Part shown: piece after piece, positions 1-7,306 of the stretch
Numbering within the stretch: the first letter of the stretch is position 1
How the letters are laid out: each line of letters opens with the position of its first letter
NCBI GenBank assembly: GCA_003516705.1
Contig: DPCJ01000099.1
Location: 7,632-39,158 of the forward strand
DNA length: 31,527 nucleotides
DNA from: Prolixibacteraceae bacterium
GTDB taxonomy: Bacteria; Bacteroidota; Bacteroidia; Bacteroidales; Prolixibacteraceae
Direction of reading: 5' to 3'
The notes under the pieces: generated by a model
Databases searched by the model: none
Seen by the model: the letters and a program-made list of their open reading frames with translations, nothing else
Told to the model about the DNA's origin: nothing
Program-made: the position numbers and the translations under genes

Positions 1-666
1 CCAGGTTACTGGTTCCTCATCGGTTTTCCAACAGTCGTAGTCGGTACTGAGCGCAATGGCTGCATACGGAATCTGCAATTCGTTGGCCAGGATACATTCG
101 GGCGCCACCGACATGTTGATTACATCGGCGCCCCACCGACGGAACATGTTTGATTCGGCGCGGGTTGAAAACCGGGGACCTTCGATAGTAACCACAGTCC
201 CTTTCGGATGAAAGCTGAGGTTTAACTTTTTTGCATGTGCAATCAGTCTTTCCCTTAATTCAGCATGAAAAGGGTCGGCCATTGGTGTGTGGCTTAACTG
301 GCCTTGTTCAAAAGTTTCGAAAAAACTCGCCTTACGGAAGCGTGTGAAATCGATAAACTGGTCTAAAATTACAAGGTCGCCACGTTTTATTTCTTCGCGC
401 AAACTGCCGCAAGCTGTGGTGGCAAGAATGTGAGTGCAACCCAATTGTTTTATGGCCCAAATATTCGCGCGGTTGTTTACCTGCGTGGGTGGAATCGCGT
501 GGTCCCGGCCGTGGCGCGAAAGAACAACAACTTCAATATTGCCGATTTTTCCGGTTTTAAATGTCGAGGATGGCGCTCCGTAAGGCGTTTCAACCTGTAT
601 TTCGTTTTGTTCTTTTAATAAATCAGGGTTCTCAAAGCCCGAACCACCGATGATTGCAATTTTCAT
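1..666 (-). CDS. mtnP: S-methyl-5'-thioadenosine phosphorylase (3' end outside window)
   Basis: Cytoplasmic purine nucleoside phosphorylase-family enzyme that splits 5'-methylthioadenosine with phosphate into adenine and 5-methylthioribose-1-phosphate. The frame is open from the ATG at 666 to the window edge, giving 222 residues; the last 50-70 residues expected for a protein of about 280 are missing. The translation starts MKIAIIGGSGFENPDLL (phosphate-binding loop) and contains RHGRDHAIPP, TTACGSLREEI, IEGPRFSTRAES, NMSVAPE and TDYDCW. The last three match the substrate-binding segments of human-type MTAP rather than generic PNP. The start lies 27 nt after the mtnA stop, so the two were probably co-transcribed. 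The mtnA product uses the methylthioribose-1-phosphate made here, which supports MTA over other purine nucleosides. The partial state comes from the window edge; no frameshift is seen. Confidence 0.93.
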   Translation of the reverse strand, partial: MKIAIIGGSGFENPDLLKEQNEIQVETPYGAPSSTFKTGKIGNIEVVVLSRHGRDHAIPPTQVNNRANIWAIKQLGCTHILATTACGSLREEIKRGDLVILDQFIDFTRFRKASFFETFEQGQLSHTPMADPFHAELRERLIAHAKKLNLSFHPKGTVVTIEGPRFSTRAESNMFRRWGADVINMSVAPECILANELQIPYAAIALSTDYDCWKTDEEPVTW

Positions 667-693
667 ATTTTATTTTATTTGATTTTTGGAGTT

Positions 694-1791
694 TCAGTTA
701 TTAGGAAAGAGTTCCAGAATGCCTTCTTTATTTGCTTTGCAAATTCCGCGTTCTGTTATCAAACCTGTAACCAACCGGGCCGGAGTAACATCAAATCCGT
801 AATTGGCTACAGGGCTTTTTCGCGGAATAATCTGTACGGTTTGAATTTTTCCGTTGGCGATTCCTTCCATTTCGGCCACCTCCGCTGCATTTCGCTGTTC
901 GATGGGAATTTCGCGAATTCCATCGCTCATTGTAAAATCGAAAGTTGAAGAAGGCAACGCGACGTAAAAAGGGATGTTGTTGTCGGCGGCAGCCAGCGCT
1001 TTCAGGTAGGTTCCAATTTTGTTGGCCACATCGCCGTTAGCAGTGGTGCGGTCGCTACCCACAATTACAAGATCCACCATTTCGTGTTGCATCAGGTGAC
1101 CGCCGGTGTTGTCAGGAATAATTGTGTGTGGTACGCCCTGTTCTCCCAATTCGAAAGCGGTAAGCCGGGCGCCCTGGTTTCGCGGACGGGTTTCATCAAC
1201 CCAAACATGAACAGGAATTCCTTTCAGATGTGCCTTGTAAATGGGTGCAGTTGCAGTTCCCCAGTCGATACATGCCAGCCAGCCGGCATTGCAATGGGTA
1301 AGAATATTAACAGTTTGTTTTGTACGGGCATAGATTTCTTCGATCAAAGTCAGGCCGTATTCGCCTATTTTTTCTGAATTGATTACTTCCTGCATTTTCA
1401 ATGCTTCAACCTTTTCGAGTACCAATTCAGACAGGATATTACTGCTTTTATTTTTCAGGATGAAATTACTGATTTCGTCAACTGCAAAATCCAGGTTTAC
1501 AGCAGTAGGCCTCGTGGTTTTCAGCTTTTCAGCATTCCGGACAATGTAAGTTTTGAGATCAGTTTCATCAAAATTCAATACGGCAAGATACATTCCGAAA
1601 GCAGCTGTAACACCAATAAGAGGTGCACCGCGAACCACCATTTCGCTGATGGCAAAGCAGGCTTCGTCAACAGTTTCGATGTCAAAAATTTCAAACTGAA
1701 ACGGAATTTTACGCTGGTCGATTACCTGTACAACCCGGTTGTCGCCCTCCTTTACCCAGATGGTGTGATAATGTTTGTCTTGTATTTTCAA
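694..1791 (-). CDS. mtnA: Methylthioribose-1-phosphate isomerase
   Basis: Isomerises 5-methylthioribose-1-phosphate to methylthioribulose-1-phosphate in methionine salvage. The 365 residues are a normal MtnA length. Family motifs are RGAPLIG (54-60), THCNAG (165-170, with the presumed catalytic Cys167), DETRPRNQGARLTAFEL (199-215), VGSDRTTANGDVANKIG (244-260, presumed catalytic Asp247) and RNAAEVAEMEG. The start is TTG at 1791: the N-terminus MKIQDKHYHTIW aligns with the usual MtnA start and no ATG lies just upstream in frame. Only 46 nt separate it from the divergent HAD gene, so the promoters must be nearly back to back. It precedes mtnP on the same strand. Downstream salvage enzymes (mtnB, mtnC/E, mtnD) are not in the window, so the fate of methylthioribulose-1-phosphate here is unknown. 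Confidence 0.95.
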   Translation of the reverse strand: MKIQDKHYHTIWVKEGDNRVVQVIDQRKIPFQFEIFDIETVDEACFAISEMVVRGAPLIGVTAAFGMYLAVLNFDETDLKTYIVRNAEKLKTTRPTAVNLDFAVDEISNFILKNKSSNILSELVLEKVEALKMQEVINSEKIGEYGLTLIEEIYARTKQTVNILTHCNAGWLACIDWGTATAPIYKAHLKGIPVHVWVDETRPRNQGARLTAFELGEQGVPHTIIPDNTGGHLMQHEMVDLVIVGSDRTTANGDVANKIGTYLKALAAADNNIPFYVALPSSTFDFTMSDGIREIPIEQRNAAEVAEMEGIANGKIQTVQIIPRKSPVANYGFDVTPARLVTGLITERGICKANKEGILELFPNN

Positions 1792-1837
1792 TGTCGGCCA
1801 AATTATATCATTATTTTCGCAGCCTCAAAAGCTGTGT

Positions 1838-2461
1838 ATGAAACCTGATTTGACAAATATAAAAAACATCATCTTCGATTTGGGCCGGGTGCTGCTGAAT
1901 CTCGATTTTAATGCATCTGTTAAAGCATTTCAGCAATTAGGTTTAAAAACCGATGTGCTCGACCAACACCTTGTTTATTCCGACCCTGTTTTTTATGCGC
2001 TTGAAACAGGTAAAATTTCCCCCGCTGAATTTTGCGCTGGTGTGCGAAGAGTATTAGAAAATCCAGGTATTTCAGACCAACAGATTGAAGACGCCTGGTA
2101 CGCGATGATTCTCGACATTCCCGCAAACCGGGTAAAAAAAGTGCAGGAACTCGCAAAATCATACAACGTTTATCTTTTCAGCAATACAAACCAAATTCAC
2201 ATTGAACGGCTGCACGCGGCGTTTCAACGCGAATATGGCTTTGCATTTTCATCGCTTTTTGTAAAAGATTACCACTCCCACGAAATTCACGACAGTAAAC
2301 CCAATGTGAGTTCGTATCTGAAAGTGATTGAACATTCAGGGGTAAATCCTGCCGAAACGCTTTTTGTTGACGACCTTGAAAAGAATATTGCAGGCGCGCA
2401 GGCAGCGGGATTAAAAACTTTTTGGTTGCAGGAGGGAATGGAAGTGGCTGATTTGTTTTAA
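1838..2461 (+). CDS. HAD-superfamily hydrolase (YihX-like, subfamily IA)
   Basis: Probable cytoplasmic phosphatase of 207 residues; substrate unknown. HAD motifs are in order: motif I IIFDLGRVL (Asp14 nucleophile; the second Asp of DxD is Gly16, as is common in YihX-type alpha-D-glucose-1-phosphate phosphatases), motif II LFSNTN (Ser115), the motif III Lys around HDSKPN (154) and motif IV FVDDLEKNI (Asp178/Asp179). A longer in-frame ORF begins at 1775, but the ATG at 1838 gives MKPDLTNIKNIIFDLG, the normal N-terminus, and avoids overlap with mtnA. A -7-like TATTTTCG (one mismatch to TAnnTTTG) lies at 1812-1819. Divergent to mtnA; a role in methylthioribose-phosphate handling is possible but only positional. 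Confidence 0.85.
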   Translation: MKPDLTNIKNIIFDLGRVLLNLDFNASVKAFQQLGLKTDVLDQHLVYSDPVFYALETGKISPAEFCAGVRRVLENPGISDQQIEDAWYAMILDIPANRVKKVQELAKSYNVYLFSNTNQIHIERLHAAFQREYGFAFSSLFVKDYHSHEIHDSKPNVSSYLKVIEHSGVNPAETLFVDDLEKNIAGAQAAGLKTFWLQEGMEVADLF

Positions 2462-2465
2462 CCGG

Positions 2466-3788
2466 TTATTTCAGAATTCTCACCTTTTTTAGCCTGACAT
2501 CTTTTACCGGGCGCCACTCGTCGTCGGTTTCAGCTTTTACGATTTCGTCGGCAATTTCCATCCCTTCAACAACTTCGCCAAAAACGGTATAAGAACCGTC
2601 GAGATGTGGCGCTCCGCCAATGGTTTTGTAGTATTCGCGTTGTTCAGCGCTGAATTTATACTTGTTTTGTTTTTCCAGTTGGTCCAGTTCAATGTCGTTG
2701 TATTTCCGGCCTGTAACAATGTAAAACTGTGACCCATCGGACCGCAACCGCTCATTTTTGTTGTCGGGTTTCCGGGGCGAGCCAATCATTCCGCGTTTGT
2801 GGTACAACGATGGAATAAAATGCGCCGGCAACGTGTAGCCCGGGCCTTTAAAACCTATCACATCGCCCTTTCCGGCATTTCGCGAGTCGGGCGCTCCGCT
2901 TTGAATGCCAAACTCGGCAATTACACGGTGAAACAAAAGTCCGTCGAAATATTTCTCCTTTGCAAGCCTGATAAAATTATCGCGGTATTCGGGTGTTTCG
3001 TTAAAAAGACGAATCGTTATGTTACCAGCCGAAGTTTCGAGCACAAGACCTTTGATGTTGCGGTTTTCTGCTGCAGTTTTCTCGTCAACCCTGCTCAGAG
3101 AAGCCAGACTAAAAGGCGTTCTGCTCCGGGTTTTGTACAGATTGTCAATATAATCAGCCGGAATGGCAAAGCTTTGCTCCTCGTAACTTTCCATTGCCGA
3201 AAATGCTGTACCCAGCACTTTTCGGTTCGAAAGGAAAATGGGCATCCCGAAAAATGATTTCCGAACCCTGTTCGTAATCCTGAAAACTTCGTTGCCTTTT
3301 ACTTTGGCCCTATTTAATACTTTGCCGGTAAAAAGCTGCACTGTTTTGCCCGATTCGGCCAGAATGTACATACTTTTTGCCGATTGCGGAACCGAATCGA
3401 AGTGCAGTTCGAGCGGCGAGCGGCTGATGCTGTCGCACTGCAAAATCACAAGGTCGTTAATCCTGTCGATGGCAACATATTTTTGTGCTGTGTATTTTTT
3501 CTCTTCGTTTAAAGGAGAAAAAATAATTTTTGTGGCGTTTTTTACCAGCGAATAAGTGGTCACAATCAGGTTATTATCGATAAAAAATCCCTGGCCTGTT
3601 TCAAGAATCCGGTCGCCATCAAACGAGTCGAATTTCACAATCGAGCCCCTGATATTTTCCCAGCCGGCATCGACAGCCGATTCGCCTGGTATAGCAACAG
3701 GTTTTGCTTCAGCTTGTTTTTTCTCCTCTTTTCGTCCACACGAAAAAAGCAACAGAAAAAGAAAAACCAGTAAAACCGTTTGTTTCAT
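2466..3788 (-). CDS. Lipoprotein with degenerate trypsin-like domain fused to cyclophilin-type prolyl isomerase
   Basis: 440-residue exported protein. A lipoprotein signal ends at LLFSC (Cys17). Residues about 60-215 resemble an HtrA/trypsin-like fold: GQGFFIDNNLIVTTYSLV corresponds to the GSGF...TNxHVV region and NDLVILQ (111-117) to the Asp segment. The catalytic His position reads Ser and the GNSGGP segment reads KSFFGMP (177-183), so the protease is expected to be inactive. Residues 246-440 form a cyclophilin domain: LFHRVI (Arg288 is the expected catalytic Arg), SQFYIV (353-358), LDGSYTVFGEVV (396-407). The FGIQSGAP segment departs from the usual FMIQGGD. An insertion of about 28 residues sits between SQFYIV and the GGAPHLDG motif. 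Last gene of a three-cyclophilin operon, 3 nt after its neighbour. Likely acts on envelope proteins; whether the first domain binds peptides is unknown. Confidence 0.88.
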   Translation of the reverse strand: MKQTVLLVFLFLLLFSCGRKEEKKQAEAKPVAIPGESAVDAGWENIRGSIVKFDSFDGDRILETGQGFFIDNNLIVTTYSLVKNATKIIFSPLNEEKKYTAQKYVAIDRINDLVILQCDSISRSPLELHFDSVPQSAKSMYILAESGKTVQLFTGKVLNRAKVKGNEVFRITNRVRKSFFGMPIFLSNRKVLGTAFSAMESYEEQSFAIPADYIDNLYKTRSRTPFSLASLSRVDEKTAAENRNIKGLVLETSAGNITIRLFNETPEYRDNFIRLAKEKYFDGLLFHRVIAEFGIQSGAPDSRNAGKGDVIGFKGPGYTLPAHFIPSLYHKRGMIGSPRKPDNKNERLRSDGSQFYIVTGRKYNDIELDQLEKQNKYKFSAEQREYYKTIGGAPHLDGSYTVFGEVVEGMEIADEIVKAETDDEWRPVKDVRLKKVRILK

Positions 3789-3791
3789 TCT

Positions 3792-4604
3792 TTAATTATT
3801 CAGTATTCGAACTGTAATTTTTATATCGGTAAGCGGCCTGTCGTTTTTGTCTGTTTTCAATGCCGCAATTTTATCAATCACGTCAAAACCCGAAATACAT
3901 TCGCCAAAAATGGTGAATTTACCATCCAAATCGGGGTAGCCACCAATAGTAGTATAGGCTTCGCGCTGCTGCTCCGAAAAAACAAGCACATTCGGGTTGA
4001 GACTGTATTCAGCTTCAATTTTATCTTTTACCTGTTGCGCCAGCTCCCTGAACTCGGCCACCTTTTTTTCTTCCTTCAGTTTTTTAAGCTCTTCGCGCAC
4101 TGCAGGTGTCATCACCTCGTTTACAATTTTATTTCTGATGGGGCGGTTCACCGCGAGTTCCATTGTATCAAGCTCACCCTTGCTGAAAACTTTGCCCTCT
4201 ACAATGTAAAACTGTGAAATATCAGACTGTTTAAAGGGGTTGATTTCGTCGGGCTGGCGGGGCGCACACAAAACCCCTTTTTTATGAAAATAGTTTTTCA
4301 AAATTTCATCGTCAACGGTTTTGTCAGGGTCGCCATACCCGATTCGCTTTCCGGGTGCTGCATCGCGCGAACTTTTTGAGCCTCCCTGAATCAGAAAATC
4401 CTCAATAACCCTGTAAAACAATGTTCCATTGTAATAACCATCGCGCGCTAATTGTACAAAAGCATCGCGATGTTTGGGAGTATCATCGTACAACCTGAAT
4501 TTCATGGTTCCAAGGTTGGTGGAAATTTCAACTGTTTTTGATTGCGTAAATCCGATAAACCCCGTCAACAGCAAAAAATAAAGAAATACACCCGCTTTTA
4601 CCAT
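3792..4604 (-). CDS. Exported cyclophilin-type peptidyl-prolyl cis-trans isomerase
   Basis: 270 residues from the ATG at 4604. That start is preferred over one 18 nt upstream because it lies one base after the stop of the upstream gene (TAG-G-ATG) and gives a clean signal peptide, MVKAGVFLYFLLLTGFIGFTQS; no lipobox Cys is seen, so it is probably periplasmic. Cyclophilin motifs: LFYRVIEDFLIQGG (62-75, with FHR changed to FYR but Arg65 kept), HKKGVLCAPR, SQFYIVEG (130-137) and GGYPDLDGKFTIFGE (221-235). About 80 mostly helical, charged residues (138-217) interrupt the domain between SQFYIV and GGYPDLDG, where ordinary cyclophilins have a short loop. The same insertion is in the upstream paralogue. 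Middle gene of the operon. Confidence 0.9.
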   Translation of the reverse strand: MVKAGVFLYFLLLTGFIGFTQSKTVEISTNLGTMKFRLYDDTPKHRDAFVQLARDGYYNGTLFYRVIEDFLIQGGSKSSRDAAPGKRIGYGDPDKTVDDEILKNYFHKKGVLCAPRQPDEINPFKQSDISQFYIVEGKVFSKGELDTMELAVNRPIRNKIVNEVMTPAVREELKKLKEEKKVAEFRELAQQVKDKIEAEYSLNPNVLVFSEQQREAYTTIGGYPDLDGKFTIFGECISGFDVIDKIAALKTDKNDRPLTDIKITVRILNN

Positions 4605-4605
4605 C

Positions 4606-5424
4606 CTATTTTGCCAGTTCAATTTTCATTCGCACATCGGTTTTGGGTCGATTCGCTCCATCAACTTCAACAACGGCAATCTTATCAATTACTTCCAGTC
4701 CTTCAACCACTTCTCCAAAAACCGTGTATTCGCCATCAAGCGATGGATATCCGCCAACAGTTGTGTATGCCTGCCGCTGTTCGGGAGTAAGTTTGAACTG
4801 TGGTTTTGTGGCATAAATGCTATCGGTTTTTTCACGGATTCGGGCTACAAATAAATCGAAACCCGGCTTGTCATTCTTTGCCTGAAACTCCGCCAGCTGT
4901 GGTTTTGCAGCTTCAAAACTCTCGCGGAGCAACTGATCTTTCAGCCGGTTATTCATGGTAATTTCAAGCGTATCGAGCTGACCAGGACGAAAAACAACAC
5001 CCTGCACAATGTAAAACTGCGAACCGCTCGACTCTTTCATCGGGTTTTTCGGGCCACCCAGCCGGGCAGCTGCCAGAACTCCCTTTTTGTGAAAATGCGC
5101 CGGTAAAATTTCGGCAGGAATTGTATATCCGGGGCCGCCGTTTCCGAGCTGTACTCCCTGCGCGGCAGTGCGCGAATTCGGATCGCCGCCTTGTATCATA
5201 AATTTGTTGATTACGCGGTGAAACATCAAATCGGTATAAAAACCCTCACTCACAAGTTTTACGAAATTGTCGCGGTGTTTTGGAGTATCATCGTATAATT
5301 TTACTTTGATGTCGCCGAATTCGGTTTTGATTACCACAAGTTTCTCATTCGTTTTGTCGCTTCCTCCACACGAAATTCCGGTAATCAACAGCATTATTAA
5401 AACAACAAGTTGTACTCTTTTCAT
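4606..5424 (-). CDS. Cyclophilin-type peptidyl-prolyl isomerase, lipoprotein
   Basis: 272 residues with lipoprotein signal MKRVQLVVLIMLLITGISC (lipid-modified Cys19 expected). The most canonical of the three tandem cyclophilins: MFHRVINKFMIQGGDPNSR (67-85, catalytic Arg70), GNGGPGYTIPAE, HKKGVLAAAR, GSQFYIVQG (134-142) and GGYPSLDGEYTVFGEVVEG (224-242). Residues about 143-220 are a helical, charged insertion in the loop between FYIVQG and GGYPSLDG, as in the next gene. First gene of the operon; the downstream genes follow with gaps of 1 and 3 nt. A TATCTTTA sequence on the minus strand at 5482-5489 is a plausible promoter -7. Expected role: folding or turnover of envelope proteins. Confidence 0.92.
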   Translation of the reverse strand: MKRVQLVVLIMLLITGISCGGSDKTNEKLVVIKTEFGDIKVKLYDDTPKHRDNFVKLVSEGFYTDLMFHRVINKFMIQGGDPNSRTAAQGVQLGNGGPGYTIPAEILPAHFHKKGVLAAARLGGPKNPMKESSGSQFYIVQGVVFRPGQLDTLEITMNNRLKDQLLRESFEAAKPQLAEFQAKNDKPGFDLFVARIREKTDSIYATKPQFKLTPEQRQAYTTVGGYPSLDGEYTVFGEVVEGLEVIDKIAVVEVDGANRPKTDVRMKIELAK

Positions 5425-5481
5425 ACGAACCTCTTTATTATATATTCTGAATTTATAACAGGTTTTTAGCTGAACCCGGCG

Positions 5482-5489
5482 TAAAGATA
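5482..5489 (-). promoter_or_regulatory. Possible -7 element of cyclophilin operon
   Basis: Minus strand reads TATCTTTA, one mismatch from the Bacteroidota -7 consensus TAnnTTTG, 57 nt before the ATG of the first cyclophilin gene. No clear -33 TTG was found at the usual spacing. Confidence 0.4.
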
Positions 5490-5608
5490 AAAAGTTGAAA
5501 CTAATCTCTGTCGGCGCCTCTCAATTAAATGAATGTTAAATTCCATAAAACAGCAAATGGTATATTCGATGTAATGTATTGATATTATTTTGTTTACGGT
5601 ATTTGCCC

Positions 5609-5648
5609 GGCGTTAAATTGTGTTAAGCAGAAATATCAGGCGTTAAAT
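5609..5648 (+). repeat. Direct repeat GGCGTTAAAT, two copies 30 nt apart
   Basis: GGCGTTAAAT occurs at 5609-5618 and 5639-5648, an exact 10-bp direct repeat with 30-nt periodicity (about three helical turns). The second copy ends 6 nt before the -7 element at 5655. The position suits a regulator binding site for the small gene at 5707; that function is inferred only from spacing. Confidence 0.4.
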
Positions 5649-5654
5649 AATTCA

Positions 5655-5662
5655 TATATTTG
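5655..5662 (+). promoter_or_regulatory. Predicted Bacteroidota -7 element (TATATTTG)
   Basis: Perfect match to TAnnTTTG, 44 nt before the ATG at 5707. The putative leader contains a small hairpin, CGAAC-TTTTT-GTTCG, at 5669-5683. No convincing -33 TTG was found. Confidence 0.55.
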
Positions 5663-5706
5663 ACCCGTCGAACTTTTTGTTCGGCTTTTCAGAACAGCTA
5701 TAGACA

Positions 5707-5943
5707 ATGGAAGAAAAAAGAATCAGAAGAAACCTTTACAGGGTTTTGCGGAAGACCGGCGTTCAGAAACGGGATATTTCACCTGACTCATCGTTTACCA
5801 GCGACATGCAGTTCGATGCCATCGACTGGTCGTTATTTGCCTATTATCTAGAAGGAATGTTTAACATTTCGATAAAAGATGACGAACTGGTAAAGCTTGA
5901 AAATGTTGAAAAAACCATAAAGTACCTCGGAAAATCAGCCTGA
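5707..5943 (+). CDS. Small acyl-carrier-like protein lacking the phosphopantetheine serine
   Basis: 78 residues, predicted helical. Residues 33-74 align with the core of acyl carrier proteins: DMQFDAIDWSLFAYYLEGMF (33-52) parallels the DLGADSLD...LVMALEEEF segment, and NISIKDDELVKLENVEKTIKYL parallels the acidic helix III/IV segment. The DSL motif reads DAI, so Ala38 replaces the serine that carries 4'-phosphopantetheine, and the protein cannot be a conventional carrier. The ATG at 5707 is chosen over an overlapping frame at 5660 because it follows a perfect -7 element and gives the ACP-like pattern. Monocistronic between its own promoter and a strong terminator. Function unknown; the family assignment is by eye. 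Confidence 0.72.
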   Translation: MEEKRIRRNLYRVLRKTGVQKRDISPDSSFTSDMQFDAIDWSLFAYYLEGMFNISIKDDELVKLENVEKTIKYLGKSA

Positions 5944-5965
5944 AAAAAAGCGTGATTTTTAAGAT

Positions 5966-6000
5966 AAAAAAGCCGGAAATTTTAAAGTTCCGGCTTTTTT
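5966..6000. terminator. Bidirectional intrinsic terminator
   Basis: Perfect 13-bp stem (5966-5978 with 5988-6000), 9-nt loop, GC-rich core AGCCGG, A-run on one side and T-run on the other. Lies between the convergent genes ending at 5943 (+) and 6006 (-), so it can serve both. Confidence 0.88.
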
Positions 6001-6005
6001 GTGTA

Positions 6006-6227
6006 TTAATCTCCTGCTTCAATCAGGATTGTGATATCTGCCATTTCCACTTTATCGCCGGGCCTGAGTTTTGCCCGTTTGCGCGATTCGCGGATACCGT
6101 TGAGCATCACTTCACCATCATCAATCATGTTTTTTGCATGACCGCCAGTTTCGGCAATTCCCAGTAATTTAAGGAGTTTCATCAGCTCAATGTATTCATC
6201 CTTCAGTTTAAAAGTACGTGTTACCAT
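6006..6227 (-). CDS. S4-domain RNA-binding protein (YbcJ-like)
   Basis: 73-residue protein that is essentially one S4 domain: LLGIAETGGHAKNMIDDGEVMLNGIRESRKRAKLRPGDKVE carries the typical S4 pattern (xxGxxxTGGxAKxxIxxGxVxVNGxxExRRxxKLxxGD). Expected to bind structured RNA, probably rRNA, in the cytoplasm. The ATG at 6227 is used because the residues upstream in the same frame are shadow sequence of the peptidase gene. Its start overlaps the peptidase stop by 7 nt (ATGGTAA), which suggests translational coupling. Ends at the terminator shared with the convergent gene. Confidence 0.88.
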   Translation of the reverse strand: MVTRTFKLKDEYIELMKLLKLLGIAETGGHAKNMIDDGEVMLNGIRESRKRAKLRPGDKVEMADITILIEAGD

Positions 6228-7303
6228 TTTAGTTTCTGTTGAATGTGTTTTGGAACTGCGTTCTTGTGCACCATAATGGCGATGGTTTTTAGCTGCACAT
6301 AATCTTCTGTCATGTGCAGGTACCCGCCAAATTCGTTGCTTGTTTCTCCCCACGAATTTTTTGTGTAATAGCATTTTCTGCCGCTGCCGTCTTTCGATAA
6401 CCCGACAATGTGCATGAGGTGGTCGTCAGTGGTGGTGCGATCGAAATAGGTTTTCTGGCGCAGCTCCTGGTCAACTTTTCCAACCAGTTTTTCATCCACA
6501 TCGGCTTTGCCTTTTCTATGGGTGAATGTTTTTTCGCTTGTATCGCCATCCCAGCAAACTGAATACCCGTTGTTGAGTGCGTAATCCATTATTTCCATCA
6601 ACTCGTTTAAAGGCACGTTGTAATAGAGTGCGTGTGCCCAGTTGTCGGGTACTTCGAGCACAAAAGACTTATAAAACGGATGATGTGAGTAAGATGTGAT
6701 TTCGATATAATCATCGGGGTTGATTTTTAACTGCTGAAAAAACTCCACCGGATTTTCCTTTCCGTCGTCGGTTTTAACCTTGCCCGGAACTTTCCCCATG
6801 TGTTTTTTAAGAATTGATTCAAACGAACTTAAATCTTCAACATCAAAGTTTTTTCGTTTTTTGTTGAGCGAATCGATTTTCGGTTTTAGTTCGCCAACCA
6901 TTTCTCCGTGTTTGTATTTACCATCAACTTTCTCACTTTCGAAAGCCGATTGCGGCACTGCGCCTTCGGTTTTCAGCACATCAAAAACATCATGCGCCTG
7001 TCCGCCTTGTCCGAAGTTGTTGTTTCCCTGGTACATCAGGTATTGTTTTGTCTTGTTCAGGTAGCCGTGATATACAAAAAACATCTCGGAGAGGTCGGTT
7101 TCCGGTAAGCCCGATCTGATGATTTCGGATTCGATAAAACTGGTGGTTGCAAAACTCCAGCAGGTTCCGGTGCTGCCCTGACTGATTACCGGCAAATGTT
7201 TTATCTCTTTTTCGAGTGTGAAAACCTCTTTATCGGCTTGTGCAAATACGTCTGCGGCCATGAAAAGCAAAAGCGCTAAAAACAATATTTTTCTCATCTT
7301 CAA
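6221..7303 (-). CDS. Exported C1-family cysteine peptidase (bleomycin hydrolase/aminopeptidase C-like)
   Basis: 360 residues with a signal peptide (MKMRKILFLALLLFMAADVFAQA). Papain-like catalytic residues are visible: Gln42 and Cys48 in SQGSTGTCWSFA, His295 in DDHLMHIVG and Asn316 in TKNSWGE. The Cys...HxM...NSWG pattern and the long insert between them (about 65-285) resemble the C1B bleomycin hydrolase group, but a secretion signal replaces the cytoplasmic N-terminus of classical PepC. Expected to act in the periplasm or outside the cell as an aminopeptidase-like enzyme; substrate unknown. The gene begins 3 nt after the MmcQ-like gene and overlaps the S4 gene, so all three are probably one transcript. 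A second ATG two codons in is an equally possible start. Confidence 0.88.
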   Translation of the reverse strand: MKMRKILFLALLLFMAADVFAQADKEVFTLEKEIKHLPVISQGSTGTCWSFATTSFIESEIIRSGLPETDLSEMFFVYHGYLNKTKQYLMYQGNNNFGQGGQAHDVFDVLKTEGAVPQSAFESEKVDGKYKHGEMVGELKPKIDSLNKKRKNFDVEDLSSFESILKKHMGKVPGKVKTDDGKENPVEFFQQLKINPDDYIEITSYSHHPFYKSFVLEVPDNWAHALYYNVPLNELMEIMDYALNNGYSVCWDGDTSEKTFTHRKGKADVDEKLVGKVDQELRQKTYFDRTTTDDHLMHIVGLSKDGSGRKCYYTKNSWGETSNEFGGYLHMTEDYVQLKTIAIMVHKNAVPKHIQQKLKW

Positions 7304-7306
7304 TAA

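Noticed and set aside
1792..1837. SAM-type riboswitch for methionine salvage
   Set aside because: Only 46 nt separate mtnA from the divergent gene, too short for an aptamer.
1920..2162. 80-codon minus-strand frame inside the HAD gene
   Set aside because: Antisense shadow of a gene with clear HAD motifs.
5660..5851. 63-codon plus-strand frame overlapping the ACP-like gene
   Set aside because: It starts inside the -7 element and has no family resemblance; the frame from 5707 matches the ACP pattern.
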